Assembly: GCF_051148895.1 (NCBI RefSeq)
Contig: NZ_CP154625.1
Coordinates: 3,844,001 to 3,908,000, forward strand
From: Terrisporobacter vanillatitrophus
GTDB lineage: Bacteria > Bacillota > Clostridia > Peptostreptococcales > Peptostreptococcaceae
DNA length: 64,000 bases
Direction: 5' to 3'
Each line of letters begins with the position of its first letter. Positions within the stretch are counted from its first letter, which is position 1. The notes under the pieces are model-generated. The model was given only the letters and a program-made list of their open reading frames with translations. It did no database searches and had not been told where the DNA came from. The position numbers and the translations under genes are program-made. Positions 25,740-35,084 of this stretch are shown piece after piece.

Positions 25740-27653
25740 ATGATTGTTTTATCGTGTAACAATTTGTATAAAAGTTTCGGAATAGATTCCATTTTAGAAA
25801 ATATATGTTTTACAGTAAATGAAGGAGATAAAATCGGTATTATAGGTATAAATGGTACTGGTAAAACTACCTTAATGAAGATAATATCTGGAGAATATGG
25901 ATACGATGAGGGAGATATATATACTTCTAAGGATTGTGAAATAGGATATTTACAACAAAATACTAACTTCCTTTCTAATAACACCATATTAGAAGAAGTT
26001 TTAGAGATTTTCAAACCATTAATAGATATGGAAAATTATTTAAGAGAGTTGGAGCATAAAATTTCTGAAGAAGGTAGCAAAAACAACTCTCCTACTTTAG
26101 AAAAACTTATGAATGATTACTCTCATGTTTTGGAAGATTTCGCTTCTAAAAATGGCTATGGATATAAATCTGAAGCAAAAGGCGTTCTTAAAGGCCTAGG
26201 TTTTAAAGATGAGGATATGGACAAACCTATAAATATTTTATCTGGTGGAGAAAAAACTAGGGTCCTTTTAGGTAAATTACTTCTTAAAAAACCTACTCTA
26301 TTATTACTAGATGAACCTACAAACCACTTAGACTCCGAAGCGATAGAATGGCTAGAGTTCTTTCTTAAGCAATATAAAGGAACGGTTATGTTAATATCTC
26401 ATGATAGATATTTCTTAGACCAGGTTGTTGATAGAGTATTTGAAATTCATAATAAGAAACTAAAAACTTATAATGGTAATTACTCTAAATTTGTAGAACT
26501 ATCTAAAGTTGAAAAGGAACTTGAGTTAAAAAAATATGAAGATCAACAAAAAGATTTAAAGAAACAAGAAGAGTCTATTGAAAGATTGAAAGCGTATGGA
26601 AGGGAAAAGCATCTAAAGAGAGCACGTAGTAAGGAGAAAGCTTTAGATAAAATAGATGTTTTAGATAAACCTGAGGCATATAGAAAAAAAGCTAAAATTC
26701 AATTTAATCCTTCTATATCAAGTGGAAATGATGTTCTTCACGTTGAAGATTTATCCATGGCTTATGATGAGAGAGTTTTATTTAAAGGTGTAAACTTCGA
26801 TATATATAGAGGTGAAAAAGTTGCACTTATAGGCCCTAACGGTATTGGTAAATCCACATTATTTAAAATAGTAATGAAAGAACTTACTCCTATTTGTGGC
26901 GATTTCAAACTTGGAACTAATGTTAATGTTTCTTACTTCCATCAGGAACAAAAAACTTTAAATTTGGATAATACTATTATTGATGAAATTTGGGATAGTA
27001 ATGAAAAGTTAACTCAAACAGAAATAAGAAATATGTTAGGCTCTCTATTATTTGAAGATGAAGAAGTATTTAAAAAGATTTCTACTTTAAGTGGAGGGGA
27101 GCGAGCTAGGATAGCTATCCTTAAATTAATATTATCTAAGGCAAATTTCTTACTACTGGACGAGCCTACTAACCACTTAGATATAGATTCTAAAGAAGTT
27201 TTAGAAGAAGCCCTAGAAAATTATACAGGTACTATATTTACTATTTCTCATGATAGATATTTCTTAAACACTGTTGTAGATAAAATATTAGTTTTAGGTG
27301 AAAATGGCATAACTGAGTATCTGGGAAATTATGATTATTATATTAATAAAAAGAGAGAATCCGAAGAAATGTCTGCCATAGTTGAAGTTGAAGAAAAAAC
27401 TAAAACTCAGTTAAAAGAAGAAAAAAGAAGAGAAAAAGAACAACGGGAAAAAGAAAAGAAAAATAAATATAAAATAAAAAATATTGAACAAGAAATAGAA
27501 GAGCTAGAAACTAAAATAGAAGAGCTAGATAATCTTCTATGCCAAGAGGAAGTTTATTCTAATCCAAATAAGTCTAAAGAAGTAAGCCAAGAAAAAAACA
27601 CTTTCGAAGACAAACTTTCTTCACTATATGAAGCTTGGGAAGAATTAGTTTAA
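25740..27653 (+). CDS. ABC-F family ATPase (ribosome-associated type)
   Basis: Soluble protein with two fused ABC domains and no membrane segments. First domain: Walker A GINGTGKTT near residue 37, signature LSGGEKTRVLL near 160, Walker B LLLLDEPTNHLD. Linker rich in charged helix (about 245-315), the PtIM. Second domain: Walker A GPNGIGKST near 360, signature LSGGERARIAI near 455 and a second DEPTNHLD. A charged coiled-coil C-terminus (about 545-637) follows. The frame is open upstream, but GGAGG sits at the right distance from the ATG at 25740, giving 637 residues. Whether it protects ribosomes from antibiotics or serves general translation cannot be told here. Confidence 0.92.
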   Translation: MIVLSCNNLYKSFGIDSILENICFTVNEGDKIGIIGINGTGKTTLMKIISGEYGYDEGDIYTSKDCEIGYLQQNTNFLSNNTILEEVLEIFKPLIDMENYLRELEHKISEEGSKNNSPTLEKLMNDYSHVLEDFASKNGYGYKSEAKGVLKGLGFKDEDMDKPINILSGGEKTRVLLGKLLLKKPTLLLLDEPTNHLDSEAIEWLEFFLKQYKGTVMLISHDRYFLDQVVDRVFEIHNKKLKTYNGNYSKFVELSKVEKELELKKYEDQQKDLKKQEESIERLKAYGREKHLKRARSKEKALDKIDVLDKPEAYRKKAKIQFNPSISSGNDVLHVEDLSMAYDERVLFKGVNFDIYRGEKVALIGPNGIGKSTLFKIVMKELTPICGDFKLGTNVNVSYFHQEQKTLNLDNTIIDEIWDSNEKLTQTEIRNMLGSLLFEDEEVFKKISTLSGGERARIAILKLILSKANFLLLDEPTNHLDIDSKEVLEEALENYTGTIFTISHDRYFLNTVVDKILVLGENGITEYLGNYDYYINKKRESEEMSAIVEVEEKTKTQLKEEKRREKEQREKEKKNKYKIKNIEQEIEELETKIEELDNLLCQEEVYSNPNKSKEVSQEKNTFEDKLSSLYEAWEELV

Positions 27654-27720
27654 AAAATTCATAAGTCCTAAGCTCTTTTGAAGCAAAATATTGTATATTA
27701 CTTTAAAATGTATTTTAACT

Positions 27721-27746
27721 AAAAAAGTCCCGAAAGGGACTTTTTT
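27721..27746. terminator. Bidirectional terminator between ABC-F and the RidA-like ORF
   Basis: Perfect 11-bp stem, arms AAAAAAGTCCC and GGGACTTTTTT, with a GAAA tetraloop on the plus strand. It ends the ABC-F transcript and, on the minus strand, directly follows the stop of the small RidA-like ORF. Confidence 0.92.
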
Positions 27747-27899
27747 CTATTTTACAGCTACAATAACTGACATTTCTACTAATAATTGTTCTCTAGCCAT
27801 TTTTGCTTCTACACAAGTTTGTCCACATAAGTAAATTGTATTATTAAATACAACTGCCTTACTCATTCTTCCATTTCCTTCAAATCTTTGTATGCTCAT
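27747..27899 (-). pseudogene. RidA/YjgF-family remnant with the middle missing (50-residue in-frame ORF)
   Basis: The minus strand encodes a 50-residue ORF with an AGGAG Shine-Dalgarno. Residues 1-28 (MSIQRFEGNGRM, then VVFNNTIYLCGQT) match the N-terminus of RidA-like proteins of the YoaB type, while residues 29-50 (CVEAKMARE, then LLVEMSVIVAV) match the C-terminal strand. Normal family members are about 110-130 residues, so roughly 60-70 residues of the core are absent, without a frameshift. It starts 21 bases after the tsaD stop and ends at a terminator, so it is the last position of the tsaE-tsaB-rimI-tsaD operon. Probably a pseudogene from an internal deletion; a functional micro-protein cannot be excluded. 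Confidence 0.7.
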
Positions 27900-27919
27900 G
27901 CTAAAGTTTCTCCTGTAAA

Positions 27920-28936
27920 TTAAATCGTATCTATTTTTAAATTTGGTACTGCATTTAGAGACATATCATCTCTCTTACCATTTATAAAATTATAATATCC
28001 TGCACAACCTATCATAGCTGCATTATCTGTACATAATGATAATGATGGGTATTTAATTTCTATATCATGTTCTTTCCCCATTCGAGAAATTTTCTCCCTA
28101 AGAGCCGAATTAGCTGCAACGCCTCCTGATAAAGCAATTGTTTTATAATTCTTTTCTAAAGCAGCTTTTATTGATTTTGTAGCAAGAACTTCCACAACAG
28201 CTTCTTGGAAAGATGCTGCCACATCTTCTACTACTATTTCTATGTTTTTCATTTTTTGCCCGTTTAAGTAGTTTAGCACTGATGATTTTAATCCACTAAA
28301 ACTAAAATCATATGAATCATCTATATATGCTCTTGGAAAATCTATGGCCTTTTTATTTCCTAATTTAGCAAGTTTATCAATTATTGGTCCACCTGGATAT
28401 CCTAAATTCATAGCTCTTGCTATTTTGTCAAAAGCTTCTCCAGAAGCATCATCTCTTGTTCTTCCAAGTATTTCATAACTATTGTAATCTTTTACTTCTA
28501 CTAAGTGAGTATGACCTCCAGATACAACTAAAGTTATAAATGGCGGTTTTAAATCTTTATGTTCAATATAATTTGCACATATATGACCTTGCATATGATT
28601 AACACCTACAAGTGGTTTGTTTAAAGAAAATGCCAACGCTTTTGCATAAGAAAGTCCCACAAGTAAAGCTCCAACAAGTCCTGGTCCATATGTAACAGAT
28701 ATATGATCTATATCTTCTAATTTAATATTTGCTGTATCTATTGCTTCTTGGAATACAGCATCAATATTCTCTATATGTTTTCTAGAGGCTACCTCTGGTA
28801 CAACCCCTCCAAATTTTTTATGCAATTCAATTTGAGTAGATACTATATTTGCTAATACTTCTCTACCATTTTTTAAGATAGCAACTGCTGTTTCATCGCA
28901 ACTACTTTCCATAGATAATGTTATTATATCCTTCAT
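27920..28936 (-). CDS. tsaD: tRNA N6-threonylcarbamoyladenosine transferase TsaD
   Basis: Transfers the threonylcarbamoyl group to A37 of ANN-decoding tRNAs, with TsaB and TsaE. The protein has the ASKHA-fold start MESSCDETAVAIL, the metal-binding HMQGHICANY motif near residue 109, SGGHTHLV near 133 and the C-terminal CTDNAAMIG. An upstream in-frame ATG exists, but AGAGGTG is well placed for the ATG at 28936, two bases after the rimI stop, giving 338 residues of normal length. Confidence 0.97.
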   Translation of the reverse strand: MKDIITLSMESSCDETAVAILKNGREVLANIVSTQIELHKKFGGVVPEVASRKHIENIDAVFQEAIDTANIKLEDIDHISVTYGPGLVGALLVGLSYAKALAFSLNKPLVGVNHMQGHICANYIEHKDLKPPFITLVVSGGHTHLVEVKDYNSYEILGRTRDDASGEAFDKIARAMNLGYPGGPIIDKLAKLGNKKAIDFPRAYIDDSYDFSFSGLKSSVLNYLNGQKMKNIEIVVEDVAASFQEAVVEVLATKSIKAALEKNYKTIALSGGVAANSALREKISRMGKEHDIEIKYPSLSLCTDNAAMIGCAGYYNFINGKRDDMSLNAVPNLKIDTI

Positions 28937-28938
28937 TT

Positions 28939-29394
28939 TTACACCTCTTTTAGCTGGTTCCACATAATGATGGCATCTTCTTTGTTATCACTATAATATT
29001 CTTTTCTTATACCGCCCATTTTAAATCCATACTTTCTGTATAAATTTTGTGCTACTGAATTAGATGATCTAACCTCTAAAGTCATAGCTACTATATTATT
29101 TTCCTTACATAACGCAACCATTTCTTTTACAAGTTTATCTCCAATTTTTTTGCCTCTATAATCACTGTGAACTGCCACATTTGTAATATGACCTTCATCA
29201 ACTACAAACCAAACACCCACGTATCCTACTATTTTATCATCTAACTGCGCAACTAAATATCTAGCTAAGTTATTTTTTAATTCTTTTTTTATTGATTCTT
29301 TTGACCAAGGATCTACGAAACAGTCTTCTTCTACTATATAAACCTCATCCACATCATCCATGGTCATTGATCTTATTATCATATTATTTTCCAT
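28939..29394 (-). CDS. rimI: Ribosomal protein bS18 N-acetyltransferase RimI (GNAT)
   Basis: A 151-residue GNAT acetyltransferase. The acetyl-CoA motif VHSDYRGKKIGDKLV is near residue 73 and the family-specific LEVRSSNSVAQNLYRKYGFK near residue 101 is shown by its LEVR and NLYRKYGF blocks. Position between tsaB and tsaD is the usual place of rimI. It overlaps tsaB by 11 bases. The substrate bS18 is inferred from family. Confidence 0.9.
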   Translation of the reverse strand: MENNMIIRSMTMDDVDEVYIVEEDCFVDPWSKESIKKELKNNLARYLVAQLDDKIVGYVGVWFVVDEGHITNVAVHSDYRGKKIGDKLVKEMVALCKENNIVAMTLEVRSSNSVAQNLYRKYGFKMGGIRKEYYSDNKEDAIIMWNQLKEV

Positions 29395-30100
29395 CTCTTA
29401 ACCTCTTTTGCTTTTCTTCATATTGTTCCTCTGCTTGAGATTTTCTGATATACATTGGATTTATGTCATAACAATTATGTACGTCTGTATTTTGTTCAAA
29501 TTTATATTTTGCTACAGTACATAAACTGCTTGCTTTAGTTATGTTATTTGGTGGAGATGATATAGTAATATTTGATATTGCTTCTATTTTTTCTTTATAT
29601 TTATAAACAGCTTCACCAACTATTACCCATTCTTCATTTGTAGCTGATAATTCTCCTAGTAAATCATCAATTGGCATTATACTTATTTCTTCTAACGCTT
29701 TATTTTTCTCTTCTTCAAATATGTATTTACAAGTATAAACTTGATTTCTCTGTGCATCTAGTATAGAACATATTTTTTTCTTACAAAAATCTATATTAGC
29801 ACCTAGTATCTCTAGAGAATTTATACCTATTAAAGGAATATTATTTACATGCGCCATGGCTTTTGCTGTAGCCATTCCTATTCTAAGTCCTGTGAAAGAA
29901 CCCGGACCTACACAAATACCTATGGCATCTATATCCTTAATTTCTATATCACTAAGTTTTAACATATTTTCTATCATAGGCATTAGTTTTTGTGAATGAG
30001 TTTTTTTAGTGTTTATAGTATATTCACAAATTAACTTATCATCTTCTAATACTGCCACATTAGCAGCCATGGTAGAAGTATCTATTCCTAGTATCTTCAT
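29384..30100 (-). CDS. tsaB: tRNA threonylcarbamoyladenosine biosynthesis protein TsaB
   Basis: Partner of TsaD in t6A synthesis. The 238-residue protein has the N-terminal ASKHA strand LGIDTSTMAANVAV, the KTHSQKLMPMIENML helix and the CVGPGSFTGLRIG motif near residue 67. It overlaps tsaE by 4 bases (ATGA) and rimI by 11. Normal length for the family. Confidence 0.95.
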   Translation of the reverse strand: MKILGIDTSTMAANVAVLEDDKLICEYTINTKKTHSQKLMPMIENMLKLSDIEIKDIDAIGICVGPGSFTGLRIGMATAKAMAHVNNIPLIGINSLEILGANIDFCKKKICSILDAQRNQVYTCKYIFEEEKNKALEEISIMPIDDLLGELSATNEEWVIVGEAVYKYKEKIEAISNITISSPPNNITKASSLCTVAKYKFEQNTDVHNCYDINPMYIRKSQAEEQYEEKQKRLRDGK

Positions 30101-30552
30101 TGTTTAGTCAACTCCTCAACTATTTCTTCGTATTTTTGTCCAAATGGTGTTAATATCATTTCTCTTCCATTTTCTTTATAATTTAATTCTATCTTTAAAT
30201 AATCTTTTGGTAGTATGTCTTCAATTATATTTGCCCATTCAATTATACAAACGCCTTCTGAATCTATATATTCGTCAAATCCAATATCATACATTTCTTC
30301 ACTACATCCAATTCTGTACACATCAAAATGATATAAAGGTAGTCGACCTTCATATTCATTTACTATAGTAAACGTTGGACTTGTAATATAATCATCTACT
30401 TCTAAAGATTTAGCTAAACTTTGTGTCATCGTAGTTTTTCCCGCTCCTAAATCTCCAATTAAACAAATCACACTACCTGGAAAAAGTAACTTACCTAGTT
30501 TTTCTCCAATCTCTCTTGTTTTCTCTTCTTTATCTAAAAAAATTGTTTTCAT
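30097..30552 (-). CDS. tsaE: tRNA threonylcarbamoyladenosine biosynthesis ATPase TsaE
   Basis: Small P-loop ATPase that regenerates the TsaBD complex. Walker A GDLGAGKTT is near residue 34, followed by SPTFTIVNEY and the HFDVYRIG motif near 72 and the ICIIEWA-type strand VCIIEWANI near 101. The frame opens at an ATG at 30564, but the GGTGAT just upstream fits the ATG at 30552 (MKTIFLDKEE), giving 151 residues. First gene of the tsaE-tsaB-rimI-tsaD operon. Confidence 0.93.
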   Translation of the reverse strand: MKTIFLDKEEKTREIGEKLGKLLFPGSVICLIGDLGAGKTTMTQSLAKSLEVDDYITSPTFTIVNEYEGRLPLYHFDVYRIGCSEEMYDIGFDEYIDSEGVCIIEWANIIEDILPKDYLKIELNYKENGREMILTPFGQKYEEIVEELTKQ

Positions 30553-30723
30553 ATATATCACCATAAAATCCTTTATTTCTTATAATTACTCTTTATATTA
30601 TTGTCATATCAGTCCGTATTTTAGTCATCACTTTCTTGTGCAACTAGATATTATTATATAATAACCTTCATTTATAATAAAGGGGTTATATTTATATACT
30701 TGAATTCTAAGTTTAATAAATAT

Positions 30724-30752
30724 AAAAAAAGAGCTAAAATAGCTCTTTTTTA
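30724..30752 (-). terminator. Terminator after ribU
   Basis: A 12-bp stem, arms AAAAAAAGAGCT and AGCTCTTTTTTT, with a 5-base loop, 10 bases after the ribU stop. Confidence 0.85.
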
Positions 30753-30761
30753 TTTTAAAAC

Positions 30762-31370
30762 TTATTTACTAAGTATTTTTCCCATCTTTTTGAATAATGG
30801 TAGAGTAACTACTGTCATTATACCTGCTTTTAATATATTAAAAGGAGCAATCATCCATATTACAAAAGTCATTAAATCTGTAACTCTTGGATTTATTATA
30901 GTTCCCATTTGTATTATTACATCCATAGGCATACCATATACTGTTACATATAAAGGTATCATTATATAGTAGTTCATTACACATCCCATAATAGTCATAG
31001 CTACTATTCCAACTAATCCTCCAGCTAACACTCCTTTTGTAGTTTTTAGCTTTTTGTAAAATAAACATATAATTAGTACATAAGACCCACCTATTACTAC
31101 ATTTGCAAATTCTCCAACTCCTCCAGTAGTACTTGCTGTCATTCCTTGAAGTAAGTTTTTAACTATAACTATAGCAAGCCCTGCCATTGGTCCTAAAGAC
31201 ATTCCCCCAAATATTGCTGGTATATCAGATAAGTCTATTTTTAGAAATGATGGAAATATGGGTAGTGGCACTGATATGAACATAAGTACATAAGCTATTG
31301 CTGATAATACTCCCACCTTTGCTATAGTTTTTGCAGATGATAATCCTGGCTTTCTAACTGCATTTTGCAT
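30762..31370 (-). CDS. ribU: Riboflavin ECF transporter S component
   Basis: Membrane substrate-binding subunit for riboflavin uptake, expected to work with the shared EcfAA'T module encoded elsewhere. The 202-residue protein has about six hydrophobic segments; the first is AKVGVLSAIAYVLMFISVPLP with flanking residues (about 18-40), followed by the family motif FLKIDLSDIPAIFGG near 47. The FMN riboswitch directly upstream confirms the substrate class. Confidence 0.93.
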   Translation of the reverse strand: MQNAVRKPGLSSAKTIAKVGVLSAIAYVLMFISVPLPIFPSFLKIDLSDIPAIFGGMSLGPMAGLAIVIVKNLLQGMTASTTGGVGEFANVVIGGSYVLIICLFYKKLKTTKGVLAGGLVGIVAMTIMGCVMNYYIMIPLYVTVYGMPMDVIIQMGTIINPRVTDLMTFVIWMIAPFNILKAGIMTVVTLPLFKKMGKILSK

Positions 31371-31405
31371 AATATAACCTCCAAATTTTAAATATTTTTC
31401 TGAAA

Positions 31406-31441
31406 TTAAAAAAACTCGAAGAATTGTAACCTTCGAGTCTT
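31406..31441 (-). terminator. Riboswitch-controlled terminator before ribU
   Basis: Minus-strand hairpin GACTCGAAG / CTTCGAGT followed by seven U, located between the FMN aptamer and ribU. Confidence 0.85.
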
Positions 31442-31479
31442 ATGAATATTCAAAACGGATTATGGTATATATCATAATT

Positions 31480-31592
31480 CTCTTCTCTCATCCAGACTGT
31501 ACTGTCGGCTTTGGAATCTCACCAAATCATGCTACAAACGTAGCTCGCGGGCTATAACCGCCGGTAGGGAATTTCACCCTGCCCCGAAGATC
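31480..31592 (-). ncRNA. FMN riboswitch (RFN element)
   Basis: The minus strand carries the characteristic blocks of the RFN aptamer in order: GGGGCAGGGTGAAATTCCC, then CTACCGGCGGT, AGCCCGCGAGC, GGTGAGATTCC, AAAGCCGACAGT and AGTCTGGATGAGAGAAG. These are near-consensus. It precedes ribU with a terminator between them, so FMN should repress riboflavin uptake. Confidence 0.97.
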
Positions 31593-31623
31593 TTCTGTTT
31601 TTTTAATTTCTTATTATATTATT

Positions 31624-31652
31624 ATAATAATTAAATTAATACATTATGTCAA
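31624..31652 (-). promoter_or_regulatory. Promoter of the FMN riboswitch-ribU transcript
   Basis: Minus-strand TTGACA (31647-31652), 17-base spacer, TATTAT (31624-31629). Confidence 0.75.
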
Positions 31653-31693
31653 CATAATATTTTAGATAATAAAATCCAATGCATGACTTCAAT

Positions 31694-32860
31694 TTATTTA
31701 CTTTTCTTATAAACCATTTTTCCATCTATTATTGTATATAATACATGACTATTTATCTCAAAAGGATTATTGTCCCAAATAACTATATCTGCATCTTTTC
31801 CAACTTCAATAGATCCAACTTTATCATCTATTCCTAATACTTTTGCTGGATTTATTGTTATGGCTTCCAATGCTTTTTCTGATTTCATTCCATGTTTTAT
31901 TGCTATTCCTGCACATATAGGAAGGTATTGGATAGGAACTACTGGATGATCTGTCATTAGGCAAACATCCAATCCTGCATTAGAAAGAATTCCTGCTGTC
32001 TCAAAAGTTAAGTTACGTAGTTCTATTTTTGACCTTTCTGAAAGAGAAGGCCCTACTATCACTGGATATCCTTCCTCCACCAATTCTTCTACAACTAAAT
32101 GTCCTTCTGTACAATGATCTAGCGTTAATCTCAAATTAAACTCTTTTGCAATTCTTATGGCAGTAAACATATCATCTGATCTATGAGCATGAGCTTTAAG
32201 TGGAATTTGTCTTTTTAATACTGGTATTAAACTTTCGTATTTTATATCATATTCTGGTTTGCTTTCATCATCTTCTTCTAACTCACATCTTTCAACTTCT
32301 TCTAAATATTCTTCTGCCTTTTTTAAATTTTCTCTAATTAAAGCTGCTATTGCCATTCTTGTTTGCGGAGTTTTATCGTCACTGCCATAAACACTTTTAG
32401 GATTTTCTCCAAAAGCAATTTTAGCTGCAACAGGATTTTTTATTACCATTTTATCTATAATTCTACCGAATGTTTTTATAGCTATACACTGACCACCCAT
32501 TACATTGGCACTACCAGGCGTAGTACAAACTGCTGTTATTCCACCTTGAACGGCTTCTGTAAAGTTTCTATCCATTGGATTTATTCCATCAATGGGGTTT
32601 AAATGAGGAGTTACAGGATCTGTTTCTTCGTTACCATCAGCTCCCTCAGCTCCCATTCCATCTTCCCAAAGTCCTAAGTGCGTATGAGCATCTATAAAAC
32701 CTGGTAATACTAAGCACTCTTTTGCATCTATTACTTGTGCATCTAAAGGTGCTACTATTTCATCCCCAATTTCTATTATTTTTTTATTATCTATAAGAAT
32801 ATTGCTATTTATTATTCCTTTAGTTACTGTATTAATTGTTCCATTTTTTATGAATATCAC
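31694..32860 (-). CDS. Metal-dependent amidohydrolase (imidazolonepropionase-like)
   Basis: A 388-residue enzyme of the amidohydrolase superfamily. The first metal motif is PGFIDAHTHLG near residue 54, later metal ligands are the His residues in KAHAHR near 222 and LDHCTEGH near 248, and the catalytic Asp lies in LMTDHPV near 305. The C-terminal strand KDADIVIWDNNPF is the usual cap of the composite domain. Substrate cannot be told from sequence. It lies 16 bases after tex and is probably cotranscribed with it. Confidence 0.85.
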   Translation of the reverse strand: MIFIKNGTINTVTKGIINSNILIDNKKIIEIGDEIVAPLDAQVIDAKECLVLPGFIDAHTHLGLWEDGMGAEGADGNEETDPVTPHLNPIDGINPMDRNFTEAVQGGITAVCTTPGSANVMGGQCIAIKTFGRIIDKMVIKNPVAAKIAFGENPKSVYGSDDKTPQTRMAIAALIRENLKKAEEYLEEVERCELEEDDESKPEYDIKYESLIPVLKRQIPLKAHAHRSDDMFTAIRIAKEFNLRLTLDHCTEGHLVVEELVEEGYPVIVGPSLSERSKIELRNLTFETAGILSNAGLDVCLMTDHPVVPIQYLPICAGIAIKHGMKSEKALEAITINPAKVLGIDDKVGSIEVGKDADIVIWDNNPFEINSHVLYTIIDGKMVYKKSK

Positions 32861-32876
32861 TTATTTTCCTCCATCA

Positions 32877-35021
32877 TTAAAGCTTCATAGATAAGGCAAC
32901 TCTTTGTTTATCCAAATCTATTCCTATTACTTTAACATCTATTATATCTCCAACAGAGCAAATTTCCATTGGATCTTTTACAAATTTATTACTCATTTGT
33001 GATTTATGAACTAAACCATCATTTTTTATTCCTATATCAACGAATACTCCGAAGTCTACAACATTTCTAACAGTTCCTTTTAATATCATACCTTCTTTTA
33101 TATCTTCTATTTTCAATACATCTGTTCTAAGTATAGGCTTCATTCCATCTTCTTCTCTAGGGTCTCTACCTGGCTTTTTGATCTCTAAAATAATATCTTT
33201 TAAAGTTACTTCTCCAACCTCTAAATCTTTACTTAACTGTTTTAAGCCTATTCTTTCTAATCTTTCTTCTATATCATATATATTTTTATTTTTTACATCA
33301 TCTAAAGAGTACCCTAAAATTTCTAACATTTTCTTGCAAATATCATAACTCTCTGGATGAACCCCCGTATTATCTAATGGATTTTTACCTTCTTCGATTC
33401 TCATAAATCCAGCACATTGAACAAAAGCTGAAGGCCCTAGTCTTTTTACTTTCTTAAGCTCTGTTCTTGATTTAAATGAACCATTTTCTTCTCTATAAGT
33501 AATTATATTTTTAGCTACAGCTTTACTTATTCCAGCTATATGTTCTAAAAGTGAATATGAAGCCGTGTTTAAGTCTAATCCAACTTTATTTACTGAATCT
33601 TCTACTACTCCATCTAAAACTTCTTTTAATCTCTTTTTATTTAAATCATGTTGATACTGTCCGACACCAATACTTTCTGGATCTATTTTTACAAGCTCTG
33701 CAAGAGGATCCTGAAGTCTTCTTCCTATAGATATAGCTCCTCTTATAGAAACATTTATATCTGGATGTTCCTCTGCTGCTAATTCAGATGCAGAGTAAAT
33801 TGATGCTCCTGCTTCATTTACTATTATATATTGAGTATCTGCACCTAATTCTTTTATTAAATCAGATATAAGACTTTCTGATTCTCTTGAAGCTGTACCA
33901 TTTCCTATGGCTATAACATCTATTTTATAAGTTTCTATTAATCGTTTTAATGTTTTCTTTGTTTGTTCCACCTTTCCTTGTGGTTTGTGCGGATATACTA
34001 TAGCTTCATCTAAGAATTTTCCACTGGCATCAACTACTGCTATTTTACATCCATTAACGTATCCTGGATCAAATCCCATAACTACTTTTCCCTTTAGTGG
34101 TGGTTGTAATAAAAGATTCTTTATATTTTCACCAAATACGCTTATAGCTCTTTCTTGAGCTAATTCAGTTAAATGATTTCTAACTTCCCTTTCTATTGCT
34201 GGAAAGATTAATCTTTTGTAAGCATCTTCTATGGCTGCAACTAGTATTTCTTTATTTTTAAAATTATTTTTATTTACATATTGGTTTTCTATATATTTTA
34301 AGATTCTATCATTATCTATTTCTAATTTAACTTTTAAGAATTCTTCTTTTTCTCCTCTGTTTATTGCAAGCACCCTGTGAGAAGCCATATTACTTACTCT
34401 TTCACTAAAATCATAGTACATGTCGTAAACAGATTTTTCATCTTTAGTATTTTTAGTTACTATAACTCCATATTTTAAAGCATTTTCTCTTATATGCTTT
34501 CTCACTTCTGCATTATCAGAAACTATTTCTGCTATTATGTCATTTGCACCTTTAAGTGCATCTTCTAAAGATAAAACTTTTTTCTCTTCATCTATAAATT
34601 TTTCTGCTTCTGAATTTATGTCAACTATACTTTTTTCTAAAATTAATAAAGCTAAATCTTCTAAACCTTTTTCTTTTGCTATTGTTGCTCTTGTTCTCTT
34701 TTTTTGTTTGAAAGGAGCATATATATCTTCAACTTCTTGTAAAGTATTCGATTTAACTAAACTCTTTTCTATATCTTCTGTAAGCTTTCCTTGTTCATCT
34801 ATTATTCTTTTTACGTCTTCTTTTCTAGATTGTAAGTTTTTTAAATAAGTTAATCTATCGTTAAATTGTCTTAGTATAACGTCACTCATTTCTCCTGTCA
34901 TTTCTTTTCTGTATCTAGCAATGAAAGGTATTGTATTTCCTTCGTCTATAAGCTTAATAACATTGTTAATTTGTTCATCCCTTAGATTAAACTCTGATTT
35001 TAAAATTTCATTAATATTCAA
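32877..35021 (-). CDS. Tex-family RNA-binding protein (S1 domain)
   Basis: A 714-residue Tex protein: N-terminal helical region, YqgF-like RNase H fold (about residues 325-450, with FDPGYVNGCKIAVVD), helix-hairpin-helix motifs (about 490-560, LLEHIAGISKAVAKNI and VKRLGPSAFVQCAGF) and a C-terminal S1 domain (about 640-714). Family members bind RNA and associate with transcription or ribosomes. Located between prfB and the amidohydrolase gene. Length matches the family closely. Confidence 0.93.
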   Translation of the reverse strand: MNINEILKSEFNLRDEQINNVIKLIDEGNTIPFIARYRKEMTGEMSDVILRQFNDRLTYLKNLQSRKEDVKRIIDEQGKLTEDIEKSLVKSNTLQEVEDIYAPFKQKKRTRATIAKEKGLEDLALLILEKSIVDINSEAEKFIDEEKKVLSLEDALKGANDIIAEIVSDNAEVRKHIRENALKYGVIVTKNTKDEKSVYDMYYDFSERVSNMASHRVLAINRGEKEEFLKVKLEIDNDRILKYIENQYVNKNNFKNKEILVAAIEDAYKRLIFPAIEREVRNHLTELAQERAISVFGENIKNLLLQPPLKGKVVMGFDPGYVNGCKIAVVDASGKFLDEAIVYPHKPQGKVEQTKKTLKRLIETYKIDVIAIGNGTASRESESLISDLIKELGADTQYIIVNEAGASIYSASELAAEEHPDINVSIRGAISIGRRLQDPLAELVKIDPESIGVGQYQHDLNKKRLKEVLDGVVEDSVNKVGLDLNTASYSLLEHIAGISKAVAKNIITYREENGSFKSRTELKKVKRLGPSAFVQCAGFMRIEEGKNPLDNTGVHPESYDICKKMLEILGYSLDDVKNKNIYDIEERLERIGLKQLSKDLEVGEVTLKDIILEIKKPGRDPREEDGMKPILRTDVLKIEDIKEGMILKGTVRNVVDFGVFVDIGIKNDGLVHKSQMSNKFVKDPMEICSVGDIIDVKVIGIDLDKQRVALSMKL

Positions 35022-35035
35022 TTTGAACCTTCTTT

Positions 35036-35080
35036 CTAAAAATAAGGCTTAAGAATATTATTATTCTCAAGCCCTATGTT
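35036..35080 (-). terminator. Terminator after prfB
   Basis: A 15-bp stem (35042-35056 with 35063-35077, with G-U pairs) followed on the minus strand by UAUUUUU. Confidence 0.8.
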
Positions 35081-35084
35081 TTAA

